64,000 bases of DNA from JAPOKJ01 sp031421635 (GTDB lineage Bacteria; Pseudomonadota; Gammaproteobacteria; Burkholderiales; Burkholderiaceae_E), in contig JANOPA010000074.1 of assembly GCA_031421635.1 (NCBI GenBank), forward strand, positions 43,986 to 107,985, in the 5' to 3' direction. Positions 52,927 through 61,979 of this stretch are shown here, one piece after another. A program made the position numbers and the translations under genes. The notes below the pieces were generated by a model. That model made no database searches and was not told the origin of the DNA. It saw nothing but the letters and a program-made list of their open reading frames with translations. Numbering within the stretch: position 1 is the first letter of the stretch; each line of letters starts with the position of its first letter.

Positions 52927-53421
52927 TCAGGAAAGAAAACGCAACGCTTGGGCTAAATACTCCCGCGCCATGGGCACATCCACGGACATCGCGACTAAAT
53001 CACTATTGCCTTCGTCCGACTCACTAGCGGCCGTATCTACTTGCACGCTCTTCGAACTCGCCAGTCGCTCCGTCAAAACTGGGGCATCGTCGTGGCGCTC
53101 GCGTAGGAGCCTTACCGGTGCGTCAGTCACCGGCGAATCGACATCAGGTTCGGTGATGCGGTCACCCAATTGGTTTCGTGCCCCACTGATTGTGAAGCCC
53201 TGCTCATACAACAAATCACGAATACGACGGACCAATAAAACTTCATGATGCTGGTAGTAACGTCGATTGCCGCGTCGCTTCATGGGTCTAAGCTGGGTGA
53301 ACTCTTGTTCCCAATAGCGCAGGACGTGAGGCTTGACCATGCAAAGATCGCTGACCTCACCAATCGTGAAATATCGCTTGGCCGGAATTGATGGGAGTAC
53401 AGTCTTAGGCTTGTCGTTCAC
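52927..53421 (-). CDS. MerR-family transcriptional regulator
   Basis: 164 residues starting at a GTG that overlaps the ihfA stop (GTGA). An N-terminal MerR winged helix covers about residues 15-80: YFTIGEVSDLCMVKPHVLRYWEQEF and NRRYYQHHEVLLVRRIRDLLYEQG. The C-terminal half is acidic and lacks the Cys set of metal-sensing MerR proteins. The family is conserved directly after ihfA in beta- and gammaproteobacteria, with no well-defined target. Translationally coupled to ihfA. Confidence 0.9.
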   Translation of the reverse strand: MNDKPKTVLPSIPAKRYFTIGEVSDLCMVKPHVLRYWEQEFTQLRPMKRRGNRRYYQHHEVLLVRRIRDLLYEQGFTISGARNQLGDRITEPDVDSPVTDAPVRLLRERHDDAPVLTERLASSKSVQVDTAASESDEGNSDLVAMSVDVPMAREYLAQALRFLS

Positions 53422-53813
53422 GAAGCCAACCTCAGAACATCGACGGCCTCAAGGGCTTCGATATGGGCTTTCAGCTTTTGACTGGCATGGAAGGTCACCA
53501 CACGGCGCGCCGAGATGGGGATGGCTTCGCCTGTTTTTGGATTTCGACCGGGTCGCTGAGGCTTGTCTCGCAACTGGAAATTGCCAAAGCCCGACAGTTT
53601 CACGCTTTCGCCACGCTCCAAGGCCTGCCGGATTTCATCAAAAAACGTGTCCACCATGTCCTTGGCTTCACGCTTGTTAAGTCCGACTTGCTCAAAAAGC
53701 AATTCGGCAAGCTCGGCCTTGGTGAGTGTGTCTTCGATTTCCTCGAGCGGCTGCGCAGAGGTCGGTAGGATCGCCCTACCTTTCCAAGAGTTTTGAGTGA
53801 CTGAATCCGGCAT
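53418..53813 (-). CDS. ihfA: Integration host factor alpha subunit
   Basis: 131 residues. The HU/IHF core starts at about residue 30 (TLTKAELAELLFEQVGLNKREAKDMV) and includes GESVKLSGFGNFQLRDKPQRPGRNPKTGEAIPI with the DNA-intercalating Pro of the arm. The N-terminal extension of about 28 residues and a C-terminal tail of about 15 are longer than E. coli IhfA; extensions of this kind occur in Burkholderiales. Located 33 bases after pheT. Confidence 0.94.
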   Translation of the reverse strand: MPDSVTQNSWKGRAILPTSAQPLEEIEDTLTKAELAELLFEQVGLNKREAKDMVDTFFDEIRQALERGESVKLSGFGNFQLRDKPQRPGRNPKTGEAIPISARRVVTFHASQKLKAHIEALEAVDVLRLAS

Positions 53814-53846
53814 TCCAAAAATGACTAAAAATCATCCAATTTATCT

Positions 53847-56288
53847 TTATTGACGCAAACGTGCTCCTATGCTTTGTTCTAAATACCCTACAAGGGCATC
53901 AATCGCAGTGGAGGCGTCAACATCGCCTAACGTTCTCTCAGTATCTTGCATAAAAACTCGGAATGCAAGGCTTTTTTCCTTATTTTCCAATCCCTTACCG
54001 CGATATTCGTCAAACAACTTGATGTATTTCACAGCCTGCAATTCAGGTTTTTGGGCCCGAATTTGATCCAAACCGGCCAAAATTTGACCTGCCGTGATGT
54101 CCTGGGAGACCAGCACCGCAAAATCCCGAATCACGGGTGGATACTTGGAAAGCGCCTGAGGTTTAGCGACAGAATGTTGCAATAAAGCATCGGCATCTAG
54201 CTCCCAAAGAATCGGAGCCAAGGGCAATCCAAGACTTTGCTGAAGTTTGGGATGCAATTCGCCGATCCAGCCGAGTAACTCGCCTGAGATCCTGCTGATT
54301 CTGGCGCTGCGCCCTGGATGCAAGCCAGGCAGTAGGCCTCCTGTAGCCACGGTCGCTTCAAACCTTAAGGCTTGCCCTAGGAGCTTCTCAATATCGCCTT
54401 TCAGATCAAAGAAATCGACCGACCGACCTGCCACTCCCCATTGCTCATCCACGTAAGGGCCATAGGCCAGGGCAGCAGCTCGAAGAGGTTGATCGATTCC
54501 TTGGACCGATAAAGGACCCGCCAAGGCTAGGGCGTTACGACGAAAAACAGAGCCAATCTCAAAAATGCGAACGCGATTGGCTTTGCGAGCCAGATTACTT
54601 CGTAAAGTTTCGAGCAAGCCCGTCCACATCGTGGTGCGCATACCGTCGAGATTGGATGCAATCGGGTTAAGTAAGGCAATCGCGCCCTGCCCTTTATCGA
54701 TGCCCGAGAGCTGCGCATCAAGTTTTGAGTCGACGAAGCTATAAGTCACGATCTCCTGAAAGTCACAAGAGGCAATGGCTCTCTTGAGGTCGATCATGCG
54801 CTTCTTCGACTCGCTACGAGGCCGCATCGGCATACTAGCCACAGGTGGACGAGTGGGCAGATTGTCATAACCCCAGATTCGGGCGATTTCTTCGACCAAG
54901 TCCTCTTCCAAGCTCATATCAAAACGATAACTGGGAGGTTCCACTTCGAACCCAGTCGTTGTGCTTCGGTACTTTATGCCAAGGCGATCCAATACTTTGG
55001 CCATTTCGTCATTGCTGATGTTCGCGCCGATCAGCTTGCGTGCGCGATCTGCTCTTAGTGCCACAGGCGGGCGATCGATGACGCCGCCAGCCAGCACCGT
55101 GCCTAGACACTGGTCGTCTAAGGGCCCGGCCTGTCCACCGCAAACTTCCAACACCAAGCTACTCAGGTACTCGAGGTGATCTACCGTGCTTGCCGGATCG
55201 ACTCCACGCTCAAAGCGATGGCCGGCATCTGTTGCAAAATTGAATCTGCGCGAACGTCCTGCAATGGCTGTGGGCCACCAAAAGGCCGCTTCCAGATAAA
55301 TACTGGTGGTCTCCAGGCTTACGGCAGTTCGGTCCCCGCCCATGATGCCCGCCAAGCTTTCGACGCCTTGCTCGTCGGCAATCACGCCAACTCCTTGATC
55401 AACGCTCACAGTCTGACCATTCAAAAGCTTGAGCGTTTCTCCCGGTGTCGCCCATCGCACTGTTAAGTCGCCGTGGATCTTGTCAAGATCGAAAACATGG
55501 GTTGGTCGACCAATTTCTAACATCACGTAATTGGAAATGTCGACCAATGCCGAGATCGAACGTTGCCCGGCTCGCTCCAAGCGGTCGCGCATCCAATGAG
55601 GCGTAATAGCCTTTGCATTGACTCCACGAACGACGCGCCCCGCGAAACGACCGCACAAGTCAGACGCTTCGACCTTGACAGCCACGCGATCCGTCAAGCT
55701 CACGGCGACGGGTTTGAATAATTTGGGCGCGAGCGGAGCGCCACTGATCGCGGAGAGTTCGCGAGCCACGCCATACACACTTAAGCAATGCGCTAGATTG
55801 GGCGTAAGCTTCAGCATCAGCACCTGATCATCCAGGAGCCCATAGTCGCGAAAATCTTGCCCAACCTTAGCGTCGGCGGGCAAAATCAACAAGCCGTCAT
55901 GGTCTTGGGTTAATCCAAGCTCGGTTGCGGAGCACAACATGCCGTTGCTTTCCATGCCACGCATTGCGACCGGCTTAATCGAGAAATCATTCGGCAATAA
56001 AGCTCCAGGCAAGGCACATGGAATTTTGATGCCGACACTCACATTGGGTGCGCCGCACACAATTTGGTTGATGCCCTGCCCAGTATCCACCTGACAGACA
56101 TTGAGTTTGTCCGCATTAGGATGCTTTTCAAACGACAACACCTGGGCGACCACCACCTTGGAGAAGGCGGGAGCGTAAGATTTTGACTCCTCAACCTCGA
56201 GGCCTGCCATCGTTAATCGATCGGCAAGCTGTTCAGAAGTCCAGGCCGGATTGCAATAGGCGCGAAGCCAACTTTCAGGAAATTTCAT
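53847..56288 (-). CDS. pheT: Phenylalanyl-tRNA synthetase beta subunit
   Basis: 813 residues. The N-terminal tRNA-binding domain has VVVAQVLSFEKHPNADKLNVCQVD and QIVCGAPNV, then B3/B4 editing (CGRFAGRVVRGV), B5 (IGANISNDEMAKVLDRLGI), the catalytic-like core (IARIWGYDNLP) and the C-terminal FDX anticodon-binding domain (SKYPPVIRDFAVLVSQDI). With PheS it forms the alpha2-beta2 enzyme. The start overlaps the pheS stop by four bases (ATGA). Confidence 0.96.
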   Translation of the reverse strand: MKFPESWLRAYCNPAWTSEQLADRLTMAGLEVEESKSYAPAFSKVVVAQVLSFEKHPNADKLNVCQVDTGQGINQIVCGAPNVSVGIKIPCALPGALLPNDFSIKPVAMRGMESNGMLCSATELGLTQDHDGLLILPADAKVGQDFRDYGLLDDQVLMLKLTPNLAHCLSVYGVARELSAISGAPLAPKLFKPVAVSLTDRVAVKVEASDLCGRFAGRVVRGVNAKAITPHWMRDRLERAGQRSISALVDISNYVMLEIGRPTHVFDLDKIHGDLTVRWATPGETLKLLNGQTVSVDQGVGVIADEQGVESLAGIMGGDRTAVSLETTSIYLEAAFWWPTAIAGRSRRFNFATDAGHRFERGVDPASTVDHLEYLSSLVLEVCGGQAGPLDDQCLGTVLAGGVIDRPPVALRADRARKLIGANISNDEMAKVLDRLGIKYRSTTTGFEVEPPSYRFDMSLEEDLVEEIARIWGYDNLPTRPPVASMPMRPRSESKKRMIDLKRAIASCDFQEIVTYSFVDSKLDAQLSGIDKGQGAIALLNPIASNLDGMRTTMWTGLLETLRSNLARKANRVRIFEIGSVFRRNALALAGPLSVQGIDQPLRAAALAYGPYVDEQWGVAGRSVDFFDLKGDIEKLLGQALRFEATVATGGLLPGLHPGRSARISRISGELLGWIGELHPKLQQSLGLPLAPILWELDADALLQHSVAKPQALSKYPPVIRDFAVLVSQDITAGQILAGLDQIRAQKPELQAVKYIKLFDEYRGKGLENKEKSLAFRVFMQDTERTLGDVDASTAIDALVGYLEQSIGARLRQ

Positions 56289-57286
56289 AAGTTAAATTGC
56301 GCGAGAAAACGCAAGTCGTTATCAAAGAAAAGACGCAAATCTGCGACGCCGTAACGCAGCATGGCTAGTCGGTCAATACCGCTGCCAAAAGCAAAGCCCA
56401 TGTATTTTTCAGGGTCCAAACCAATATTGCGAATCACGTTAGGATGCACTTGCCCTGAGCCAGAAACCTCCAGCCAACGCCCGGCGAGCGGACCGTCGCT
56501 GAAGCGAATATCGATTTCCGCAGAAGGCTCCGTAAACGGGAAGTAAGAGGGGCGAAAACGTACATCAATATCGTCACGCTCGAAGAATTGATTGATGAAA
56601 TCTTCATAGACGTTTTTCAGATCCGTCAGGCTAATATTTTCATCAATCCACATGCCTTCAACTTGATGAAACATGGGCGAGTGGGTCGCATCCGAATCTA
56701 CCCGGTATGTGCGCCCCGGAGCAATGACTCGAATGGGTGGCTTGTTCATACGCGCGTAACGGATCTGCATCGGACTCGTATGAGTGCGCAGCAAATGGCC
56801 CCCTTCTACATAAAAGGTGTCGTGCATCGAGCGTGCGGGATGGTTCTCTGGCGTATTTAGAGCCGTGAAATTATAGAAATCTTCTTCAATCTCAGGGCCA
56901 TCGGCGACATCGAAGCCAATCGAATGAAAGATTGCCTCAATACGCTCAATCGCCATCGTAATGGGATGCAAACCGCCCTTGCCCAAGCCGCGACCGGGTA
57001 AGGTTACGTCCAAAGACTCGGCGGCGAGTCTGGCAAATAAAATATCGTTTTCGAGGCTGGTTTCGCGCTGTTTCAAGGCAGCTTCAATGCCTTGCTTTGC
57101 TTCGTTCAGTCGCTTGCCGGCAAGCGACTTTTCCTCGCCTTGAAGCTTACCAAGGAGCTTGAGCTGAGCCGTGAGTTGGCCTTCTTTTCCGAGAAATTGG
57201 GCTTTGGCGTTGGCTAGGGCTGCGGCATCTTTAGCGGCCGAAAAAGCCAACTGCGCCGCCGCGAGCATGGTGTCGAGATCATTCAT
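56285..57286 (-). CDS. pheS: Phenylalanyl-tRNA synthetase alpha subunit
   Basis: 333 residues, normal for PheS. An N-terminal coiled-coil domain (LAFSAAKDAAALANAKAQFLGKEG) is followed by the class II core: motif 1 around HPARSMHDTFYV, motif 2 with TSPMQIRYAR and RTYRVDSDATHSPMFHQVEG, and motif 3 GFAFGSGIDRLAMLRYGV. A terminator-like hairpin separates it from rplT, suggesting attenuation or a weak link between ribosomal protein and synthetase expression. Confidence 0.96.
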   Translation of the reverse strand: MNDLDTMLAAAQLAFSAAKDAAALANAKAQFLGKEGQLTAQLKLLGKLQGEEKSLAGKRLNEAKQGIEAALKQRETSLENDILFARLAAESLDVTLPGRGLGKGGLHPITMAIERIEAIFHSIGFDVADGPEIEEDFYNFTALNTPENHPARSMHDTFYVEGGHLLRTHTSPMQIRYARMNKPPIRVIAPGRTYRVDSDATHSPMFHQVEGMWIDENISLTDLKNVYEDFINQFFERDDIDVRFRPSYFPFTEPSAEIDIRFSDGPLAGRWLEVSGSGQVHPNVIRNIGLDPEKYMGFAFGSGIDRLAMLRYGVADLRLFFDNDLRFLAQFNL

Positions 57287-57321
57287 ATTTTGTGAGGTTC
57301 GGGTTGATGCCTAGCAAAGAA

Positions 57322-57342
57322 AAAAGGGCCGACGGCCCTTTT
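57322..57342 (-). terminator. Terminator/attenuator between rplT and pheS
   Basis: AAAAGGGCC (57322-57330), loop GAC, GGCCCTTTT (57334-57342). On the minus strand the stem is followed by a run of Ts (TTTTTTCTTT), so it is a full rho-independent terminator after rplT and 36 bases before the pheS ATG. I saw no Phe-rich leader peptide like E. coli pheM in the 80-base gap. Confidence 0.85.
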
Positions 57343-57367
57343 CTCAACAGGTCAATTCAGCAGTATC

Positions 57368-57721
57368 TCAGATCGCTGATTTCACCTGAGTAACGATGGC
57401 CTTGAATGCGGGCTTATCGTTCACTGCCATATCGGCCAACACCTTACGGTCGAGGCCAATCGCGGCTTTGTTTAGTCCAGCGATAAACACGCTGTAGGTC
57501 ATACCGTGTTCACGCACTGCTGCGTTAATACGGGCGATCCACAGTGAGCGGAACACACGCTTTTTGTTACGGCGGTCGCGATAAGCATATTGCCCAGCGC
57601 GCATAACCGCTTCTTTAGCAATTCTAAAGACCGTACTACGACGACCACGGTAACCTTTAGCCAGCGCAATAATTTTCTTATGACGGGCTCGGGCCGTCAC
57701 ACCACGTTTAACTCGTGCCAT
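57368..57721 (-). CDS. rplT: 50S ribosomal protein L20
   Basis: 117 residues, standard L20: MARVKRGVTARARHKKIIAL, KGYRGRRSTVFRIAKEAVM, YAYRDRRNKKRVFRSLWI and INAAVREHGMTYSVFI. L20 is needed for early 50S assembly and represses its own operon in E. coli. It lies 15 bases after rpmI. Confidence 0.97.
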   Translation of the reverse strand: MARVKRGVTARARHKKIIALAKGYRGRRSTVFRIAKEAVMRAGQYAYRDRRNKKRVFRSLWIARINAAVREHGMTYSVFIAGLNKAAIGLDRKVLADMAVNDKPAFKAIVTQVKSAI

Positions 57722-57736
57722 GCTTGCTCCCTCCCT

Positions 57737-57934
57737 TTACGCGTAAGGCATCATGGCCCGAACTGAGGCCATGTTTGTTTCGTGGACAGTCACCGTACCG
57801 CGCAATTGGCGTTTGTTCTTGGTGGTCTTCTTGGTCAAGATATGGCGCTTGAACGCCTGTCCGCGCTTAACGGAACCGCTTGCGCGTACACGCAAGCGCT
57901 TCGCAGCGGACTTCTTAGTTTTCATCTTAGGCAT
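57737..57934 (-). CDS. rpmI: 50S ribosomal protein L35
   Basis: 65 residues: MPKMKTKKSAAKRLRVRASG, RHILTKKTTKNKRQLRG and the C-terminal MMPYA, all typical of L35. The 182-base gap to infC includes a hairpin that may serve L20-type translational control. Confidence 0.97.
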   Translation of the reverse strand: MPKMKTKKSAAKRLRVRASGSVKRGQAFKRHILTKKTTKNKRQLRGTVTVHETNMASVRAMMPYA

Positions 57935-57972
57935 GGTGCCTTCAATACTCTCTTTTAATGCCTTATCAGGTG

Positions 57973-57990
57973 GTTTCTCACCAGAGAAAC
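57973..57990 (-). promoter_or_regulatory. Leader hairpin upstream of rpmI
   Basis: A perfect 7-base stem GTTTCTC (57973-57979) with GAGAAAC (57984-57990), loop ACCA, centred about 47 bases before the rpmI ATG in the 182-base infC-rpmI gap. By position it could be part of an L20-binding translational operator as in E. coli, though the sequence itself is not diagnostic. Confidence 0.45.
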
Positions 57991-58116
57991 TCTTTGTAAC
58001 CCGCTCGGCTTATTTTCAAAGTTCAAAAGACCTCAATGAGTCAAGGTTCTCTAAACTACGAAATTTTCTAGAACTGCAACAGTGAACCGCTACAGCCTAA
58101 AACTTTCATGACTGGC

Positions 58117-58638
58117 CTACTTTTTCTTCTTGGGCGCAATCACCATAATCATCTGACGGCCTTCCATCTTTGGAAATTGCTCGACTGAGCCTACTTCCTC
58201 CAAATCGGTCCGTACTCTTTCCAAAAGTCTTGCACCGAGTTCCTGGTGAGCCATCTCACGACCTCTAAAGCGCAAAGTGACCTTCGCCTTATCACCCTCT
58301 TCAAGAAACTTGGTCAGGTTCCGAATTTTGACGTTGTAATCGCCATCATCGGTACCGGGCCGGAATTTGATTTCCTTGACTTGAATGATCTTTTGCTTCA
58401 GCTTGGCTTCGTGAGCCTTCTTCTGCTCTTGGTACTTGAACTTCCCGTAGTCCATCAAGCGGCAAACCGGAGGGTCCGCCGTTGGGGAAATTTCTACCAA
58501 GTCGACATTTCCCTCGTCGGCCATGCGCTGGGCTTCGCGACCAGCAACAATGCCTAAAGGCTCGTTTTCAACACCAATCAACCGCACCTGAAGATGATTA
58601 ATTTCACCGTTAATGCGATGGGAACGTTCCGTAGCGAT
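58117..58638 (-). CDS. infC: Translation initiation factor IF-3
   Basis: 173 residues when started at an ATC codon (58636-58638) with GGAGA eight bases upstream. This restores the conserved N-terminus ATERSHRINGEINHLQVRLIGVENEPLG, which a conventional start would lose. Later motifs are LMDYGKFKYQEQKK, EIKFRPGTDDGDYNVKI and GREMAHQELG. IF-3 checks the start codon and represses its own mRNA because of the non-AUG start; the rare ATC fits that known control. The region sits between thrS and rpmI. Confidence 0.93.
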   Translation of the reverse strand: MATERSHRINGEINHLQVRLIGVENEPLGIVAGREAQRMADEGNVDLVEISPTADPPVCRLMDYGKFKYQEQKKAHEAKLKQKIIQVKEIKFRPGTDDGDYNVKIRNLTKFLEEGDKAKVTLRFRGREMAHQELGARLLERVRTDLEEVGSVEQFPKMEGRQMIMVIAPKKKK

Positions 58639-58714
58639 ACTGGGCTCTCCTTAAATCTTGCTCGGGGAAAAATAACAAAACCTCATAGACTTCACCAAAA
58701 AAGGTGACAGACCA

Positions 58715-60637
58715 CTAGGCTTGGGGTTGATTTCGCTTGGCGCTCACATCCTGCGCTAGGCGAAAAATGAATTGCTCAATTGGCATTTCACCCAGATTGT
58801 GGCCGCCCCGAGCGCGAACCGCAACCGCTTGCTGCTCTTTCTCCTTGTCGCCCACGACGAGGATATAAGGAACTTTCTGCAAGCTAAACTCTCTGATTTT
58901 ATAATTAATTTTCTCATTGCGCAAATCTGATTGAACCCTAAATCCTTGTTTTTTCAGGATTTCCACCACAGATTTCGCATAATCCGACTGAGCCTCGCTG
59001 ATATTCATAACGACGACCTGCAATGGAGAGAGCCACATGGGTAGCGCTCCAGCATGATTTTCGATCAGGATTCCAATAAATCGCTCTAAAGAACCCACAA
59101 TTGCCCGGTGCAGCATGATCGGGCGACGGCGGCTATTGTCGTCCGCGACATACTCGGCACCCAAGCGCTCCGGCATATTGGGGTCGACCTGCATCGTGCC
59201 GCATTGCCATTGGCGACCGATTGCATCTTTCAGGGTGTATTCAATCTTTGGGCCATAGAATGCCCCATCACCCTCGGAGATTTCAAACTCACAATTAGAC
59301 GTTTTTAAAGCGTCCATCAGGGCTTTTTCCGAACGATCCCAGGACTCATCGCTACCAATTCGGTTCGCCGGACGAGTGGCTACTTTATAAATAATCTTCT
59401 CAAAGCCAAAATCGGCATAGACCTTCTGAAGAAGTTGGGTAAAAGCCGCGCATTCCGCCTGAATCTGCGCTTCGGTACAGAAAATATGACCGTCGTCCTG
59501 GGTAAACCCGCGCACGCGCATAATTCCATGTAAGGCGCCTGATGGCTCATTACGGTGGCACTGACCAAACTCGCCGTAGCGCAATGGTAAATCGCGATAA
59601 GAGTGAAGGCCATGTTTGTAAATCAGCACGTGGCCAGGGCAGTTCATCGGCTTGAGTGCGTAATCGCGGTTTTCACTCTCCGTTGTAAACATGCCATCAC
59701 GATAATTTTCCCAATGACCCGTGCGCTCCCACAGACTCCTGTCCAGAATTTGCGGGCCTTTGACTTCTTGGTAACCGTTGTCTCGATACACGGCGCGCAA
59801 GTATTTTTCAACCTCCTGCCACAGCGTCCAGCCTTTTGGATGCCAAAAAACAAGGCCTGGTGCCTCGTCTTGCATGTGAAAAAGATCGAGTTCACGACCG
59901 AGGCGACGATGATCACGTTTTTCGGCTTCCTCGAGCATCGTCAAGTACTCTTCCTGGTCCTCCTTTTTGGTCCAGGCCGTACCGTAAATTCGCTGCAGCA
60001 TCTCGTTCTTGGAGTCGCCGCGCCAATAGGCTCCAGCCACTTTCATCAGCTTTAAGACTTTTAGCTTACCAGTAGAGGGGACATGCGGGCCTCGGCAAAG
60101 ATCGATGAAGTTGCCTTCCTTATATAGCGATATTTTTTGGTCAGCGGGAATTGCCGAGATAATTTCGGCCTTGTACTTCTCTCCTTGATCCAGAAAAAAC
60201 TTCACTGCCTCATCGCGATTCCATTCCTCGCGTTCGATCTTTTCGTCCTTCTTGGCCAGCTCAATCATTTTGGCTTCAATCGCCGCCAGATCTTCAGGTG
60301 TGAAGGGACGCTTATAGGAGAAATCGTAGAAAAATCCGTTCTCAATCACGGGTCCGATTGTCACCTGAGCGTCCGGAAAGAGAGTCTTCACGGCATAAGC
60401 GAGCAAATGTGCGGTGGAATGTCGAATAACTTCGAGACCTTCGCTATCTTTATCAGTAATGATCGCAAGTGAGGCATTCTTGTCGATCAAGTAAGAGGTA
60501 TCGACCACCTTGCCATCGACCTTGCCCGCTAGGGCAGCCTTCCCCAGGCTCGTGCTGATCGAAGCCGCAACTGCAGCTACGGTGAGCGCTTGGGGGAATT
60601 CACGGACGGAACCGTCTGGCAGAGTGATCTGGAGCAT
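58715..60637 (-). CDS. thrS: Threonyl-tRNA synthetase
   Basis: 640 residues from the ATG at 60637 (a TTG at 60643 would add two residues). TGS domain at the N-terminus (ITLPDGSVREFP), the editing domain with HSTAHLLAYAVK and the zinc/editing site around IDLCRGPHVPSTG, then the class II core: YQEVKGPQILDRSLWERTGHW, MNCPGHVLIYKHGLHSYRDLPLR, EPSGALHGIMRVRGFTQDDGHIF and HRAIVGSLERFIGILIE. The anticodon-binding domain completes it. It heads the operon thrS-infC-rpmI-rplT. Confidence 0.97.
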   Translation of the reverse strand: MLQITLPDGSVREFPQALTVAAVAASISTSLGKAALAGKVDGKVVDTSYLIDKNASLAIITDKDSEGLEVIRHSTAHLLAYAVKTLFPDAQVTIGPVIENGFFYDFSYKRPFTPEDLAAIEAKMIELAKKDEKIEREEWNRDEAVKFFLDQGEKYKAEIISAIPADQKISLYKEGNFIDLCRGPHVPSTGKLKVLKLMKVAGAYWRGDSKNEMLQRIYGTAWTKKEDQEEYLTMLEEAEKRDHRRLGRELDLFHMQDEAPGLVFWHPKGWTLWQEVEKYLRAVYRDNGYQEVKGPQILDRSLWERTGHWENYRDGMFTTESENRDYALKPMNCPGHVLIYKHGLHSYRDLPLRYGEFGQCHRNEPSGALHGIMRVRGFTQDDGHIFCTEAQIQAECAAFTQLLQKVYADFGFEKIIYKVATRPANRIGSDESWDRSEKALMDALKTSNCEFEISEGDGAFYGPKIEYTLKDAIGRQWQCGTMQVDPNMPERLGAEYVADDNSRRRPIMLHRAIVGSLERFIGILIENHAGALPMWLSPLQVVVMNISEAQSDYAKSVVEILKKQGFRVQSDLRNEKINYKIREFSLQKVPYILVVGDKEKEQQAVAVRARGGHNLGEMPIEQFIFRLAQDVSAKRNQPQA

Positions 60638-60986
60638 GGTCAACTAATCAAGAGGGAAAGCTTTCGATTTTACCTTCCTTCAGGATTACCAATGCCGCAG
60701 GCCGTCTCAGAGCTTAATTTTAGCTTTCCGCCAATCAACCTGGCCCGGAAATTGGAGGACTCTCAAAGTGCTCACGAAATGCGCAAGGCTCTAAACCTAC
60801 GGGCAGGTTAATACGAGATTAATTACCTACCTTAAGCTTCGACTGTAGCCTGACATAAAGCTTCGAGTGTGAACAAACGTACTGCCGCGACAGGAGGTTT
60901 ACGACTACCTCAGAGGACAAATAAACGTTATGGTCCGAGAATAAATTTCCCGGACGAATCGGATGGGTGAACCCGATTTTTCAAAA
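60638..60986. other. 349-base gap between thrS and tRNA-Val
   Basis: No convincing gene. It must contain the thrS promoter (minus strand), but I found no clear -35/-10 pair, and no operator-like hairpin resembling the tRNA-mimicking E. coli thrS leader was obvious. Confidence 0.5.
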
Positions 60987-61063
60987 TGGTAGGCGCGATT
61001 GGATTCGAACCAACGACCCCCACCATGTCAAGGTGGTGCTCTAACCAACTGAGCTACGCGCCT
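60987..61063 (-). tRNA. tRNA-Val (anticodon GAC)
   Basis: 77 bases on the minus strand. Acceptor AGGCGCG with CGCGCCT, D-arm TAGCTCAGTTGGTTAGAGC, anticodon loop TTGACAT between CCACC and GGTGG, T-arm GTTGGTTCGAATCCAAT, CCA encoded at 60987-60989. The first base is A rather than the usual G. It lies upstream of thrS, as in other Burkholderiales. Confidence 0.95.
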
Positions 61064-61121
61064 GTCGCTTGGACAAGCTGCGCATTATATCGGAATCCAG
61101 TGAAATCACCCAACCGCCACA

Positions 61122-61802
61122 TTACTGGAATTTGAAGCCGACCGAAAAACTGAACATCAGGGGATCGATTTTCAAGCCGGGCATCCCCGGTGCAGCGCCC
61201 GCACTCAAAGTGCTTCCGGAGGAGCGTATAAACGACTTCATGACCGAACCTTCCATGTACCAACTCCTAGACAGGGCATAACTTGCACCGACTTCGAGGG
61301 CTACACCTAAACCGTTGACGCTACGACTACTTTGTCCTCGTTCGAGCGATGAAGAGTCACCATGAAGTGCACTGGCAATGCCAAGCGATTGGTCAGAATT
61401 CGTGAGGTTGTAAGCAAGGCCCGCCCCAAGCCGGGGTCGAAAGCTACTCTGATCGTCCCCGAACCGGTATTGACCCATCACTGTTTGGCCCGTGAGTGAA
61501 TAGCTCTGCACTCGCGGAGGCGAGCCGAGAGCGCCAGCACTTAAGGTGGAGTTACCTCGAAAATAACTCTCGATTGAAAGCTTTTCAGACACCGATAAGG
61601 AAATACCAGAAAATACGCCGCGTGTATTTGCGTCCGCCCCACGATTTTGGGTTTGAAGGAGCATAGGCGTGCTGACCGAGCCTCGATCTGACCCGACAGA
61701 CAAGCCTTGCTGAGCATGTGCCGTTGTTAGAACGGCGCTCAGGCCGACCAGAACTACGCTGGCCGAAAGGCGAGCAATCAATGGTCCTCTGGAATTTGTC
61801 AT
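61122..61802 (-). CDS. OmpW-like outer-membrane beta-barrel protein
   Basis: 226 residues from the ATG at 61802. Signal peptide (ASVVLVGLSAVLTTAHA), then strands typical of small eight-stranded barrels: GISLSVSEKLSIESYF, TGQTVMGQYRFG, RPRLGAGLAYNL, GVALEVGASYALSRSWYMEGSV and a last strand FSFSVGFKFQ. The pattern GAGLAYN plus YALSRSWYMEGSV resembles OmpW/AlkL porins for small hydrophobic compounds. The terminal residue is Gln after Phe. No gene partners on the same strand except the flavoprotein beyond a 177-base gap. Confidence 0.72.
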   Translation of the reverse strand: MTNSRGPLIARLSASVVLVGLSAVLTTAHAQQGLSVGSDRGSVSTPMLLQTQNRGADANTRGVFSGISLSVSEKLSIESYFRGNSTLSAGALGSPPRVQSYSLTGQTVMGQYRFGDDQSSFRPRLGAGLAYNLTNSDQSLGIASALHGDSSSLERGQSSRSVNGLGVALEVGASYALSRSWYMEGSVMKSFIRSSGSTLSAGAAPGMPGLKIDPLMFSFSVGFKFQ

Positions 61803-61979
61803 GCTCAACTCGCCTCTTTTGCACCCACTCAACTCGCACTGAAAAGATAGCACTAAGGCCACCATTTGGGAATAGCAATTCGACCGTTGGTCGGGACAAA
61901 AGTTGTCAAATTTGCGGAGAAGTTACTTGCACTTGCGAAAAAAGCAAACATCCGATTCAAGACTCGCCGAAACAACAAA

